Assembly (NCBI RefSeq): GCF_000586555.1
Contig: NZ_AZUC01000056.1
Coordinates: forward strand, 93,226-157,225
Length of the DNA stretch: 64,000 nt
Source of the DNA: Sporosarcina sp. D27
GTDB taxonomy: Bacteria > Bacillota > Bacilli > Bacillales_A > Planococcaceae
Reading direction: 5' to 3'
Position 1 is the first letter of the stretch. Each line of letters begins with the position of its first letter. Positions 49,672-59,349 of this stretch are shown here, one piece after another. A program made the position numbers and the translations under genes. Under the pieces are notes generated by a model. It was not told the origin of the DNA. It worked only from the letters and a program-made list of their open reading frames with translations, and searched no databases.

Positions 49672-50256
49672 ATGTGTGATGAAAAACGAGACAGGAGAAA
49701 GTACATTCTTAATAAAATATTTATAGAATGGGCTTTTTCCTTAGTAATTGGTTTTTCACTTTTTGTAGTATTTAGAGATGACTTTAATACTAAGAGTGGA
49801 AGTTTTAAATTTGTAATATCAGCTATATTAATTGGGATGATTTTTAAAGGTATCAAACGATACAAAGATTACATGAAGAATTCTGAGAGATCAGACAAGC
49901 TATATAAAGCTAAAATGGGTTCACAAATAATAATGCTGGAACAATATTTATTAGCCTATGAAAAAAGTGTTGAAATTCAGAAACAAAAATTGAGTAATCT
50001 CAATACCTTTTCTCCCATACCAATAGTTATAGTATCAGTTGAATATTTCACGAAAATACTAAAAATAAATTTATCGAAAATCTTTTCAAATGTTACTTCT
50101 TTAAACTTCGAATTCGATATGAGTGAACGGTTAGCACTAATAATATTTGTAGTAGTTATATTTTATACAAATAAATATATAACTACTTGGCAAAGATATA
50201 AAAGTGCTGTTCATGGTAGTTATGAAGCTAAACGTCATTTATTAGAAGTTAAATAA
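49672..50256 (+). CDS. Membrane protein with coiled-coil, unknown
   Basis: 194 residues from ATG 49672 (GAGGGAG upstream). Helices at about 22-38 and 50-66, a helical middle (about 75-115), then two more hydrophobic segments (about 118-135 and 158-178). No family recognised. One of four single-gene units in this stretch. Confidence 0.6.
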   Translation: MCDEKRDRRKYILNKIFIEWAFSLVIGFSLFVVFRDDFNTKSGSFKFVISAILIGMIFKGIKRYKDYMKNSERSDKLYKAKMGSQIIMLEQYLLAYEKSVEIQKQKLSNLNTFSPIPIVIVSVEYFTKILKINLSKIFSNVTSLNFEFDMSERLALIIFVVVIFYTNKYITTWQRYKSAVHGSYEAKRHLLEVK

Positions 50257-50307
50257 AAATTACAGAGTTTCTTAGGTATCGAAATTACAATTGATAGTTT
50301 CGTTAAT

Positions 50308-50324
50308 GGACCATAATGCGTAGT
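50308..50324. repeat. GGACYATAAYG short repeat, copy 2
   Basis: GGACCATAATGCGTAGT, 54 bases before the next start codon. Confidence 0.55.
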
Positions 50325-50361
50325 AAACAAAACACATTGAGGATTGAAAGGAGAGATAAAA

Positions 50362-50544
50362 ATGAATAATGTGGAATTAACTGACAATGAAAATTCTTTA
50401 ATTGCAACTTCTTTGGTGACTACCATTGCATCCACACAAACTTATATACAAAATTGTGGTCAAGATAAACTAGATGATTCTACAATAGGCGCATTTAATG
50501 ATATGCAGAAACTATTGGATAAACTTGAACGCGAATTCTTTTAA
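50362..50544 (+). CDS. Small acidic helical protein, unknown
   Basis: 60 residues from ATG 50362 with GAAAGGAGAG upstream; acidic, no membrane segment (NNVELTDNENSLIATSLV, MQKLLDKLEREFF). Followed 51 bases later by a 208-residue helical protein, so the two may be functionally linked. Confidence 0.55.
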   Translation: MNNVELTDNENSLIATSLVTTIASTQTYIQNCGQDKLDDSTIGAFNDMQKLLDKLEREFF

Positions 50545-50595
50545 AGGATTTCTCCCCATTCATATTGAATAATTAATTGAAAGGGGGATAGCGTA

Positions 50596-51222
50596 TTGAA
50601 AGATAATATAAAACATTTAGCTGAACTGACAGGATTAGAAGTTAATGACCTTTTAGCAGCAGCTAGCGACAGTATACCTGGCATGGTTCCTATAGTAGGC
50701 GGAATATTTGATGCTATTAAACACAAAAGATTAATTAATAGATTAAATTCAATTGAGTGCAAGATTGATGAAATGAGAACTGAAATACTGAATGAAACTA
50801 ATCAAGAAAAGTTTGAATTTATCCAGAACTTTGCATTTCCTTTGTTCTTACAAAAACTATTAGAGGAAGATGAAGAACTGAAAATTAAATACCTGATAAA
50901 TGGAATCACGAGAGTTGTGAAAGGGACAAACTTAAATGAATCCCATTTGATATTGGTATTCGATATTTTAGACCAACTTAGAAGTATTGAAATTGGTTAC
51001 TTGATTTCTTTAATAGAAGAAAGCTCTTTTATAGAAGAGGAAAACTTAAGTTCAAACATGATTAAATATATCGAATCTAAGCTTGAAAAGCTGGGATTAT
51101 TAGAAGTGGCCAATAAAGTTAGTTTCATTGCGAAACCCGAGAAGGAATCTGTTGCTATGGCCTACGCGGATAGAACATCTGCAACTGAACTTGGAAAGGA
51201 ACTAATCAACTTTATTGATTAA
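50596..51222 (+). CDS. Helical protein with a glycine-rich hydrophobic hairpin, unknown
   Basis: 208 residues from TTG with AAAGGGGGATAG upstream. Near the N terminus IPGMVPIVGGIFDAI could insert in membranes; the rest is charged and helical (KIDEMRTEILNETNQEKFEF, KLLEEDEELKIKYL). Such architecture occurs in toxin or defence proteins, but no family motif is visible, so no function is assigned. Confidence 0.6.
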   Translation: MKDNIKHLAELTGLEVNDLLAAASDSIPGMVPIVGGIFDAIKHKRLINRLNSIECKIDEMRTEILNETNQEKFEFIQNFAFPLFLQKLLEEDEELKIKYLINGITRVVKGTNLNESHLILVFDILDQLRSIEIGYLISLIEESSFIEEENLSSNMIKYIESKLEKLGLLEVANKVSFIAKPEKESVAMAYADRTSATELGKELINFID

Positions 51223-51339
51223 GAAGCTAAGAGCGGACATCTTAGCTATCCAGCATTTAATGGCACAGAGTGATCAAAGTACAACCATTATCAGACGAAC
51301 TGAGAGAAACAAAAAAATTCTTAGTACAGTAATTTAAAG

Positions 51340-51366
51340 AGAACGTCCACACAGGCGTTCTTTTTG
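51340..51366 (+). terminator. Rho-independent terminator
   Basis: AGAACG / CGTTCT stem, 10-base loop, T5. Confidence 0.65.
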
Positions 51367-51430
51367 TTTGCCCAAAAATAGGACAAAGGGAAGTTAAGAG
51401 ATGGAAGGAGTAAAAGCAGATGACGCATCT

Positions 51431-51447
51431 GGACCATAACGTGTCGT
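51431..51447. repeat. GGACYATAAYG short repeat, copy 3
   Basis: GGACCATAACGTGTCGT, upstream of the broken XRE gene. Confidence 0.5.
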
Positions 51448-51516
51448 AACAACACCTTATATTTGTATAGGTTACACAGATATTTCACTCCTATAATACT
51501 AGGATAAGGAAGGGAG

Positions 51517-51778
51517 ATGGACAATATATTTTTGGGCGAACGACTGAAAAAAGAAAGAGATAATAGAGGTTTGTCACAAGTTGATTTCGTTGAAAAAATA
51601 TTTGTTAGTCGTCAGTCGGTTTCAAAATGGGAAACTGGAAAAAAACTATCTCAGCATTGAAGTGATTATCGAGTTAAGTGATTTATTAGATATCACTATC
51701 AATGAATTATTAAGGAGTGACGGAGACTTACAGAAAACTGTGGCTATCATTCCAGAAAGACTTGCAATCCTCCTATAA
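51517..51778 (+). pseudogene. Frameshifted XRE-family helix-turn-helix regulator
   Basis: From ATG 51517 (AAGGAAGGGAG upstream) the frame gives GERLKKERDNRGLSQVDF, then RQSVSKWETGKK, and stops at TGA. The +1 frame continues the family sequence: LSIEVIIELSDLLDITINELLR. The shift lies in a run of seven A (about 51639), a typical slippage site. Otherwise like the chromosomal Bacillus XRE regulators of about 65-100 residues. Confidence 0.85.
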
Positions 51779-52152
51779 AATGCTCTCTCATTCTTGAAGG
51801 CAGCTGTCATCTCTTCTTTTGTGTAAATGACAAAAGGTTTCTGTGTTTCCAAAGAAAATGTACACTAGGAATGATAGATGGCTTTGTAGCTTAAAACGTG
51901 AAAATTTTCTATGAAGTGGTTTCGCTTTTTTAGAGTTGTTAGTGGTAACGGTATCGCCGATCTGGAACAACGAGTGATGTACATAACAATACGCCTTCTA
52001 TGTATCTAAAGTACCTACTTATTTCGTGTTTTTCTGATAGATTGTAACTATTACGATGGTAAGTCTCATATAAAATATATTCCTCACATGGTAATATTAG
52101 TGAGTTCTTAATAGAATATGTTTTACAAAATTTTTAGGGTTCTTGTAGAAAG
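51779..52152. other. Intergenic stretch without a supported gene
   Basis: A minus-strand frame near 51852 (KPFVIYTKEEMTAAFKNE) reads like protein but has no binding site and stops after 26 codons; it may be a remnant. The rest is AT-rich. Confidence 0.4.
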
Positions 52153-52638
52153 GTGGAGGTTGTTATATTTTCTTATTTATTGAAGCAAGTCGGTGCTGAA
52201 ACGGAAGAGGATGTTTTGAAATGGTCAGTCATGTATGGATGGGGGCTCGTGGCTGCCAGTCTTCTGTCATTTGTCATGTTGGGAGTCTTTCTGAGTTTTC
52301 CGGAAAACATCCAGCCGATTCTTCTCATGAAATGCATTTCATTTGTATGGGTGGCTGCTTTTATTCTGTTCATTTTCCGCTATACTTCTGTAAAACCAAT
52401 GCTGGGAGCTGCTGCGGCAGGCATTACGACTATCACAATTGCCAGTGTCTTTGACAGTTGGTCGGATCGGAGGGACAGCTCTCTGACGATGGGAGCATTT
52501 TTAGGTGTTGTTCTAGTGCTGTCGGTACTTTTGGCAAAGAATATTATTGTTAGCTGGTATTATCTGATATCCGAGACGGTTCGATACATGAAGTATCATC
52601 GCAAACAAATCACACTTGAAACAACGGTGCTGAAATGA
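52153..52638 (+). CDS. Four-helix membrane protein, unknown
   Basis: 161 residues from GTG 52153, which lies within AAAGGTGGAGGT; the true start is uncertain (TTG 52180 has no site). Four hydrophobic segments (about 25-48, 56-74, 80-100, 113-133) and a basic C terminus. The stop overlaps the next start (ATGA), so it forms an operon with the lipoprotein gene. No family recognised. GC content is higher than in the region before it. Confidence 0.65.
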   Translation: MEVVIFSYLLKQVGAETEEDVLKWSVMYGWGLVAASLLSFVMLGVFLSFPENIQPILLMKCISFVWVAAFILFIFRYTSVKPMLGAAAAGITTITIASVFDSWSDRRDSSLTMGAFLGVVLVLSVLLAKNIIVSWYYLISETVRYMKYHRKQITLETTVLK

Positions 52639-53777
52639 AAAATTACATATTCAAGAGGACGCATGTAAAGTACCTAGCAGCAAGTCTACTAACACTGTTA
52701 CTGCTCACTGGATGCCAATCAGGGGAAGGTAAACCAGAAGCGCAAACTTTGGAAGTCGGTGCAAAAGAAGCACAAAAAACTGAAATCGATTTGCCTAAAT
52801 CAGACGAAGAATGGAAGGCACTCGCAGAAGAAAGTCGCTGGTTTGAGCCAGATTTGACGGCAGGTGCCGACATTTCCGAATTGCTTATGGCTGACTTGAT
52901 GGGAGACCAAAAACCGGAAGCAGTAATTCCATATATTCTGCAGGAAAACAACGAAGAAGCCACGTTTGGGGTTTTGGTAGGCAGTTATGACGAATCAGCT
53001 CATGACTGGTCATTGATCGATGACTATCGGTGTAAGGAAAAACGTTTGCATATAAATGAAATTCAACCTCTCGGAAAGATGACGTCAGAGAAGGGGAAGG
53101 ATGTCATCTTCCTGAACGAAGAACTTGTTTCAGCTAGTACAGTCAATACCGCTGTGCATGTGTTCCAGATGGCCCGTGACGAACAAAAACTGATTCACAG
53201 CGCTGAATTCGCAGCGGACTACTCGTCACCAGTAGAGCTGCAAGACAATCAGCTGACATTTAGTGAAGACGGCAATACAGTAACATACAAACGAGAAGAC
53301 GTTATCTGGCTAAGAGGCAATGGCTATACCCGAAAAGTCTACCTGAAGCAGACACCGTCATTCTATGAGGAATCATTCATGGAGATGCTCGGTGATCACA
53401 CTATTCTTCAAGCAAGAGTAGATTTGGGTGAGGGCTATGAGGAAGCAAAGAGCCGACTCGGAATACCACAAATAGAAGCTGATGACTTGGGCGGTCTGTG
53501 TGCACAATACGACGACTTTAATTTCTGTAACAATGGCCAAGACAATCAGATTGTCCATATCAGCCTGCAAGTCGAACCGACATTTACAATTGAAGATGTG
53601 AAACAGTACCTTGGAGAACCAGATGAAAAATATTTGTGGGAAATCCAGGAGTATTATTATGTCTACAACTATAACCTAGGAGATATGGAAATCAGTTATT
53701 CCACGGAAACGGAAGATCCCGATAGTCAAATTGAAGAGATAGTTATCATGGGTGCTAGAAGTGAAGAACTGTATTAA
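52635..53777 (+). CDS. Lipoprotein, DUF4309-like C-terminal part
   Basis: 380 residues. Signal peptide with lipobox LLTGC (Cys27), followed by an acidic N-terminal domain resembling FG-GAP-like lipoproteins (ELLMADLMGDQKPEAVIPY). The C-terminal part (about 255-375) has two 'VxxGxxxxExxxxLGxP' units (LGEGYEEAKSRLGIP and FTIEDVKQYLGEP), a pattern of SmpA/DUF4309-like modules. A comparable end is found in the lipoprotein at 60918. Translationally coupled to the membrane protein upstream. Function unknown. Confidence 0.75.
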   Translation: MKNYIFKRTHVKYLAASLLTLLLLTGCQSGEGKPEAQTLEVGAKEAQKTEIDLPKSDEEWKALAEESRWFEPDLTAGADISELLMADLMGDQKPEAVIPYILQENNEEATFGVLVGSYDESAHDWSLIDDYRCKEKRLHINEIQPLGKMTSEKGKDVIFLNEELVSASTVNTAVHVFQMARDEQKLIHSAEFAADYSSPVELQDNQLTFSEDGNTVTYKREDVIWLRGNGYTRKVYLKQTPSFYEESFMEMLGDHTILQARVDLGEGYEEAKSRLGIPQIEADDLGGLCAQYDDFNFCNNGQDNQIVHISLQVEPTFTIEDVKQYLGEPDEKYLWEIQEYYYVYNYNLGDMEISYSTETEDPDSQIEEIVIMGARSEELY

Positions 53778-53845
53778 GAGAATTTAATAGAAGGCACCTG
53801 GCCTCGCACAATTCAGACAACTATGTAGGTGAATATAATAAGAAA

Positions 53846-53883
53846 TTCTCCAAAACGAGAAATCTGGTTGGAGAGTTTTTTCT
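53846..53883 (+). terminator. Rho-independent terminator
   Basis: TTCTCCAA / TTGGAGAG stem with T6. Confidence 0.7.
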
Positions 53884-54003
53884 ATCCTATTCTTTTCTAC
53901 ACAACTTTTAATCATATAATAGATTCGAATACCTATGCACAACACAGTTTGTACATTAATCAGACAATTTAACTGACGAACGTCCGTATCAATAACTACC
54001 TGG

Positions 54004-54900
54004 AATGGAACTACAAATACGATCTGAATGGGAACGTCACATCGGGTGCCCAGAAAATATAATATGGGTATTCTCCCACAGAAACGTTGACTTACATTAA
54101 AGGTATCTCCAAAATTGCTTCATTTACGCAGCGCTTCGGATTCGATGCTGCGGATCAGCTTAAGGCTATTTATTGAAATGGCTCAGTAGTAGAATCATAC
54201 GGTTACTAACCGAATAGTGAACCACAACAGTGCCGATATGTAAATGGCGTCCACACGACGTATACGTATGACGCAACCAACAAATGGAGAACTTGAAAGT
54301 AACCAAAGGGGCCTCCATACTGTTGGAGGCCCCTTTGGTTATGATGTTCTCGGTCTTATACAATCGGTCACCTCGTCGGCTGGAAATAAGTCATTCAGCT
54401 ACGACAAAGGAAACCAGCTGCTGTCCCAAGAGATTTCGTCTCCTCAGCTAAATGAAGTCTACACATACGACGAAGCAGGAAACTGGACTAGCCGTACCGC
54501 AACGAAAAATGGGGTGGCAACCAACACGGCTTATAGCTACAATGACAACAAACAGCTGAAAACCAATAATCATCAAAACTATTCTTACAATGCAAATGGA
54601 AATGGGACAAAAGACACCTGGTACAAGTTACACTTACAACAAATTTGACTAGCTGACGTTAATTATAGACGGTCAAACAGGGACATGGATAGTCTAATAT
54701 ACTTGCAATGACACCTGCCGCCGGACTTGCAAGACGCTCGACAGCCAGACCACAAATTATCACCGAGGAAATGGGCTCTATTATTTGATCAAAAGATATT
54801 ATCAGTCAGCAGAGGTAATCTTTCTCAGTGACCCTGAAGCTGGGGATAAAGAGAACCACAAACAAAGAATTGAAATGTTTATGCTAGCAGTTATCCCGTT
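54004..54900 (+). pseudogene. Decayed RHS/YD-repeat protein gene (WapA-like)
   Basis: Text typical of YD repeats appears in several frames with stops in between: KYDLNGNVTSG, RFGFDAADQLKAIY, GYDVLGLIQSVTSSAGNKSF, SYDKGNQLLSQ, YTYDEAGNWTSRT, YSYNANGNG, and finally NGLYYLIKRYYQSA with SDPEAGD, the end of the RHS core. RHS and WapA proteins are large toxin carriers for contact-dependent competition. At least four stops and a hairpin insertion (54301) are present, so the gene is dead. No toxin or immunity gene is recognisable after it. Confidence 0.85.
54301..54340. repeat. Perfect 17-bp palindrome inside the RHS pseudogene
   Basis: AACCAAAGGGGCCTCCA / TGGAGGCCCCTTTGGTT with TACTGT loop. It interrupts YD-repeat text and has no T tract, which suggests an inserted element rather than a native terminator. 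Confidence 0.7.
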
Positions 54901-55116
54901 ATAGATACGGATTCTGACGAAAATTACTTCTGACTAGATAAGGTTACTTTATTATTTGTACAAGTATTTTTAGATTATTTGGATCTGAATAGAAAATAGG
55001 AATAACAAGCATAATGATTGGAATTAATTTAGGGAATTAGATGGACAAGATGCGAGAAATTGGTATAATAAAAAAGTACTATTTCGAAAAATATATTAGT
55101 TCTAGGAGGAAGTAAA

Positions 55117-55866
55117 TTGAAAAAATTTATTCTGGGTTTCGTAACAGCGGCGATGTTTTTTGGTGGAATCGGAACTTATGCAGCAACGAGTTCAAAAATT
55201 GATGTTTTGTGGAACGTTAAAGCAATCAAGTTCGATGGGGTAACAAAAACACCATCTAACAAGCCATTTGTATATAATGGATCAACATATGTGCCATTAA
55301 GATTCGTAGGTGAAAACTTAAATAAAGAAGTAATTTGGGATAAAGCTACACAATCAGTATTGATAAATACTAAGAAGTCAGTTCAACCAAAAGTTACTTA
55401 CTTAGGGGATACTGTGAAATACATGAATTATCAAGAAAGTCATTCCTATAACTCAGCTATACTCGTTTATAACAATAAAATTGATCTACAAAATGGATAC
55501 TATGATATAGCGACATCTAAAGATAACTTGGGTTCAGTATATAAACATTTCTTGGTGATGGATTTATACCAAACCTCTGGTGACCAATCTAATTCCTTGG
55601 TAGAGTTCCCGTTAAACTTTAAATATAATCAGTTTTCTACGAAATTGGGTTTAAAGGATGAATATAAAAATGACAGGAATACAGCTATAGTTGATTTTTT
55701 AGTTGATGGAGAAGTAATAAAATCAGTAGAACTAAAAGCGGGAGATTTTCCTGAAGATGTAACTATAGGTGTGAAGAACGGTAAGAAATTAGGTATTAGA
55801 TTAACAAGAAGTGGATCTGAATGGGATTATACAGGTGTTATATTAGGTAATCCAGTATTGAAGTAA
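55117..55866 (+). CDS. Secreted protein with copper-amine-oxidase-N-type (stalk) domain
   Basis: 249 residues from TTG with AGGAGGAAG upstream. Signal peptide 1-22 (GTYAA), then the stalk-domain signature PFVYNGSTYVPLRFVGENL..VIWD (about 49-75), then a beta-rich region ending ILGNPVLK that resembles an NPCBM-type carbohydrate-binding module (YYDIATSKDNLGS, GVKNGKKLGIRLTR). Such proteins are exported and bind wall or polysaccharide. Stands alone; terminator follows. Confidence 0.8.
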   Translation: MKKFILGFVTAAMFFGGIGTYAATSSKIDVLWNVKAIKFDGVTKTPSNKPFVYNGSTYVPLRFVGENLNKEVIWDKATQSVLINTKKSVQPKVTYLGDTVKYMNYQESHSYNSAILVYNNKIDLQNGYYDIATSKDNLGSVYKHFLVMDLYQTSGDQSNSLVEFPLNFKYNQFSTKLGLKDEYKNDRNTAIVDFLVDGEVIKSVELKAGDFPEDVTIGVKNGKKLGIRLTRSGSEWDYTGVILGNPVLK

Positions 55867-55887
55867 CAATTGTTTTGTACTAAGAAG

Positions 55888-55912
55888 GCATCTCGTTGTG
55901 AGATGCTTTTTT
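55888..55912 (+). terminator. Rho-independent terminator
   Basis: GCATCTC / GAGATGC stem, GTTGT loop, T6. Confidence 0.9.
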
Positions 55913-56601
55913 ACATTGAGTACGAGCAAATATTTTCTATACCGTTTACAAGGAAATTCAAGTATCTGTGCAACACACAATTAATCCATCCTTTTAAGGG
56001 AATTACCCATTTCTGGTTGGGTTCACTAGCTGTGAAATTACGTTTAACGAAATCCGGGGTAATTATGATACTCTCCCCCTATGATTGCCACTTTCGTTTG
56101 GGCTTGATACGACACAGTAAGTTATGCTTTTACATAAGGCTTTGAAGGGTATTGCGATTCAATTCTATATTATATTTCCGCTTCAAAAATGCTCTGATTT
56201 TTCTATGTCCATTCCGATTTATTGTTATATGTAGGGGGAAGACAAATTTATCAATGCACTAATAGTGATTGTAAACAAAGATTAACTAAGTTTGGATTGT
56301 CAATGCTCTATATGCTGATTATTTAAACGTAGATGAAGACGCAAAATATGTTCACAACGCACCATACGAGACAGGTGCCCCAAAGAACCGATCCTTATTA
56401 GCTGCCTTAAATGCTACTCTCTACGGAAGGTTTCTATTTTGGATTTTGCGCGATGCATCCTGACAAGAAAATCTTTGTCTGCTAGCTACAAATTCTAGTA
56501 GTTTTACCCGATAATATTCCTGTATAGGTACAGTTAGGATTAGGGAATTATGCTTATTTTGTACCCTTCTGATCAAAACGGAGAATGGGGAGGAGAAAAG
56601 G
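55913..56601. other. Intergenic stretch with a probable gene remnant
   Basis: Between about 56305 and 56460 one frame reads like protein (DEDAKYVHNAPYETGAPKNR then SLLAALNATLYGRF) but has no start and ends in TGA. The source gene is not recognised. The rest shows nothing clear. Confidence 0.4.
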
Positions 56602-57279
56602 ATGGGAATTGCAGCAGTTGGAGTAGCGATTGTCTTATTGTTTATGGTGTGCAGTAGAATTTGGAATATCAGGGTTATGAAACATAGTATGGTAGCTTTT
56701 GTGGCTATTGGTTTTTCAGGTCTTCTACTGGCTGGGTGTGGTGCCGATCAAGAGCAGGCACAGCTGTATGAGAAATTGGAAACTAAAAATGCCTCTGTTT
56801 TGGAAGCGAATCAGTCTCTTAAAACGGAATTATCAGCGCTTCAGAAAGAAATGGACAAGCTGAAAAGTGATTTTCAGGGGCAAACGGATGAACAGTCAAA
56901 AATTCAAGAAACCGTACAGACTCTGCAAAAAGAGAATACAGCTCTCACTGAATCGATTACTTCATTAAAGACAAAAAACACAGAACTGCTGGCTTCTGTT
57001 GGAGAAAAGGATAAAGCCATTCAGCAGATGAAAGAGCAGGCGGCCGCCTCTAAGACCGCTCCTTCCAGCACTACTTCACAAAGTTCCACTGGCGGACAGG
57101 CGAGCAGTCAATCTGCGGCCGCTGTATCGAGTCAAGGTCAATGCGATATTAAAGGAAGCAATTCAGGGATATACCATGTGCCAGGAAGTACGTATTACAG
57201 CCGGACCAAAAATGTGGCACGCTGGTTCTGCAGCACCGCTGAAGCAGAGAAGGCTGGCTACCGGGCGCCGAAACAGTAA
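56602..57279 (+). CDS. Membrane-linked coiled-coil protein with C-terminal 'sunset'-type motif
   Basis: 225 residues; GGGGAGGAG before ATG. A first hydrophobic helix (1-17) and a second one ending in a lipobox-like LLLAGC (Cys46). Then a coiled coil (about 50-150, heptads such as [16 protein letters not shown]), a Ser/Thr/Gln-rich linker and a C-terminal motif: [22 protein letters not shown] and [17 protein letters not shown]. This end is known from secreted nucleases and surface proteins of Bacilli and has two conserved Cys, probably a disulfide. A second start at 56677 would give a plain lipoprotein, but lacks a binding site. Confidence 0.75.
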   Translation: MGIAAVGVAIVLLFMVCSRIWNIRVMKHSMVAFVAIGFSGLLLAGCGADQEQAQLYEKLETKNASVLEANQSLKTELSALQKEMDKLKSDFQGQTDEQSKIQETVQTLQKENTALTESITSLKTKNTELLASVGEKDKAIQQMKEQAAASKTAPSSTTSQSSTGGQASSQSAAAVSSQGQCDIKGSNSGIYHVPGSTYYSRTKNVARWFCSTAEAEKAGYRAPKQ

Positions 57280-57534
57280 TATAATAGAGTCATTGTGCAA
57301 CAAGCCTTTTGTCTGTAACTCGGATGAAGGGCTTGTATTTGTTTGGCTTCACTGAATAGTAAGAGGAATTCATTAACACACACATTAGGCATGGAAAATT
57401 CATCAACCGAAACACTGTATTCTTGATAGAGGTCTGAGAACAATTCTTCCAACAGGAGTTGTTGAGGACTTCTTTGAACTATTCAGGAAGCTGAGACATC
57501 TTTAGTTCTTTAGGTTCTTGAGAGTTAAAAAAGG

Positions 57535-57937
57535 TTAGGTAGTGGCATGTGGTAGCGAAAACTTGTTCTCATCAACTTCCTGATCGGTTGTTCCATCGTG
57601 CACTTTCCTCTGGTCAACAACAGGCAAAATAACATAAACATTTGCCCCACAATCGTTCATCACAGGTCGCATGTGGGATGCGATCGATGATTTCGAACCT
57701 CCCTAATTTTAGGAGTGCGCGTCTCACTATGGAGTTTGAAATCCCAAGCTCTGTTTCGATTTTTCTGGTGCTTCAAATGTGCCTACAAATACTTAACTGA
57801 GTAACAGCGAATCATATACAATACGACACGATCTGTTTTGTTCAGAGAATTTCAGTGGGTGTCGTCATGTGGTGGGCAGCCGTGTCCATTACCTCTACTG
57901 TGTTGAAATTGGCATAGCGAGAAAGATAGTGTGTCAT
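57535..57937 (-). pseudogene. Decayed helix-turn-helix regulator
   Basis: From ATG 57937 (AAAGGGGGAGTG upstream) the frame reads SRYANFNTVEVMDTAAHH, MTTPTEIL and stops at TGA. Further frames continue with MIRCYSVKY, then ELGISNSIVRRALLKLGRFEIIDRIPH (helix-turn-helix), RPVMNDCGANVYVILPVVD and TAA at 57535. At least two frameshifts. I know this type as an HTH protein common in Planococcaceae, function unclear. Open text on the same strand down to 57258 (SVDEFSMPNVCVNEFLLLFSEAK) may be its continuation. Confidence 0.7.
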
Positions 57938-58101
57938 GTGTCACTCCCCCTTTTAGCCCTATATAGAAATAGGTAAGGGGAAGTTGACAGTCAGTTTTAT
58001 ATTTTTTGTCTGCAAGAAAAACAGAATAGCGCGGTCACGTCAAACAAGTTAAACAGCGCTTTCTATCTGCAATACATAGAGGGCGCTGTTAGAGTTCACT
58101 T

Positions 58102-58599
58102 CTAAGTAACCATCGAGTTCCTTTTAGTTAGCTGTTTTCTCAATTTTAGTAGGAGTTTCTCTTTTCTTTTTTTTATACCTGGCACAGAAATTCCAAAATG
58201 AGTGGCGCATGCTGCTTGGGAAAAACGATCCACGAATAATAGACTCAGTAATTCACGTTCTTGAAGCGTAAGTTCAGAAAGCAAATCTTCCAATCCTCCA
58301 TAATCCCTCTCACTTCGAGGATCAGCCCCTACATATTCCAAAAGGTCATCTTCCGCAGGCATATGCATGTCACTGAAACGGGCTTCACGTTTCAGCTCAT
58401 CGAGCATCGCTCCATAAATGGAGCGGTAGGCATATGGCGCAAAGTCTCCTTTCGTTTCATCGAACCGCTGCCACGCTTGCCAAAGGGCAACTCGCCCAGC
58501 TTGGCGGAAGTGTTCAAAATCCCGATAGATGTGCAATTTTCGAATAACTGCAGATAGCATAGGTGTATATTGTTCGAGTACTTCTTGAAAAAATTTCAA
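58102..58599 (-). CDS. Sigma-70 family factor, ComX/SigH-like
   Basis: About 165 residues if TTG 58599 is used (AAAAGG 11 bases upstream); GTG 58626 would add nine residues. Region 2 is recognisable: QYTPMLSAVIRKL, EHFRQAGRVALWQAWQRFDETKGDFAPYAYRSIYGAMLDEL; region 4 follows after an acidic spacer: LTLQERELLSLLFVDRFSQAACATHFGISVPGIKKRKEKLLLKLRK. Small sigma factors of this type control late competence or stress genes. Close to comK (750 bases, divergent), so a link with competence is plausible but not shown. Confidence 0.82.
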   Translation of the reverse strand: MKFFQEVLEQYTPMLSAVIRKLHIYRDFEHFRQAGRVALWQAWQRFDETKGDFAPYAYRSIYGAMLDELKREARFSDMHMPAEDDLLEYVGADPRSERDYGGLEDLLSELTLQERELLSLLFVDRFSQAACATHFGISVPGIKKRKEKLLLKLRKQLTKRNSMVT

Positions 58600-58626
58600 T
58601 TCAATCAGCCTTTTAAGGCCGTGCAC

Positions 58627-59202
58627 GACGCGTTGTATTCCCTGGGTGACTTCATCATAGAGGGGGAGGAAGAAGAAAACGAATCATAGTTTTTGAAGTT
58701 TTGAATAGGTAAATCTAGAAGAACTGTACAGGGGAATTCGAGTTTTACCTAGGAGTCTTTGAAGAAAAGAAGTATTGATGTAAGGAATAAAAGAATTCAT
58801 GGAGTCCTGTAGTACTTTTCCTGTGCCATATAGTTATTTTAATGTGAAAACAAACGATTTGTGTATGGATTAGGAACTATTTAGGTTTCATTCGACTAAA
58901 ATAGTCAATAATACTACAAATACTCCTATATATTGCAAATTTTATATTGCTATTCACTCAGTTTATAATATAATAAAATTAATTAAGTGAATTCTGTTAA
59001 TTGTTGTTAAAATGTATCGATTATTTGCCATGGCAGACTTAAATAGACTACGGGTTAGCACGATCAACACGCTGAGTATAGCTTGAATAGAAAATTATGG
59101 GGCAACAACAGCAGCTAGAAGTTTTGAAAACTCGGTAATCATATGACCGTATCATAAAGGAAGGGATTCAAAGAGGTGCTCATTTAAGGAGGTGAGGAGC
59201 AG
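58627..59202. other. Intergenic stretch without a gene
   Basis: AT-rich from 58840 to 59000, then 59020-59200 leads to the toxin-antitoxin-like structure. No protein-coding frame supported. Confidence 0.35.
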
Positions 59203-59311
59203 GTGAGAATGGAGCACAAAAAAGCCTTAAGTGATAATAGTCCGGCTAGACCCAATCACTTAAGGCAGTGCAGCTGGGTGTACCAGCATCTATGCTAGTA
59301 TACCCTTTTTT
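59203..59311. other. Type I toxin-antitoxin-like convergent terminator pair (holin-like toxin cassette, toxin apparently deleted)
   Basis: Two overlapping signals: GCCTTAAGTGAT / ATCACTTAAGGC (59224-59266) ends in T6 on the minus strand; GGGTGTACCAGCAT / ATGCTAGTATACCC (59276-59305) ends in T6 on the plus strand. This layout is what I know behind putative holin-like (TxpA/Fst-type) toxin genes, with the antitoxin RNA running opposite. A strong AAGGAGGTGAGG precedes GTG 59203, but only 31 codons without a membrane segment follow, and they run through the hairpins. The transmembrane part seems lost. TATACT on the minus strand (59298-59303) could be the antitoxin -10. Confidence 0.55.
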
Positions 59312-59349
59312 AACGAAAAATAAAGTGAAATCCAAAAAAAGGGGATAGT

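Noticed and set aside
55870..56145. Plus-strand 91-codon ORF after the stalk-domain gene
   Set aside because: It starts inside the terminator of the previous gene and has no binding site.
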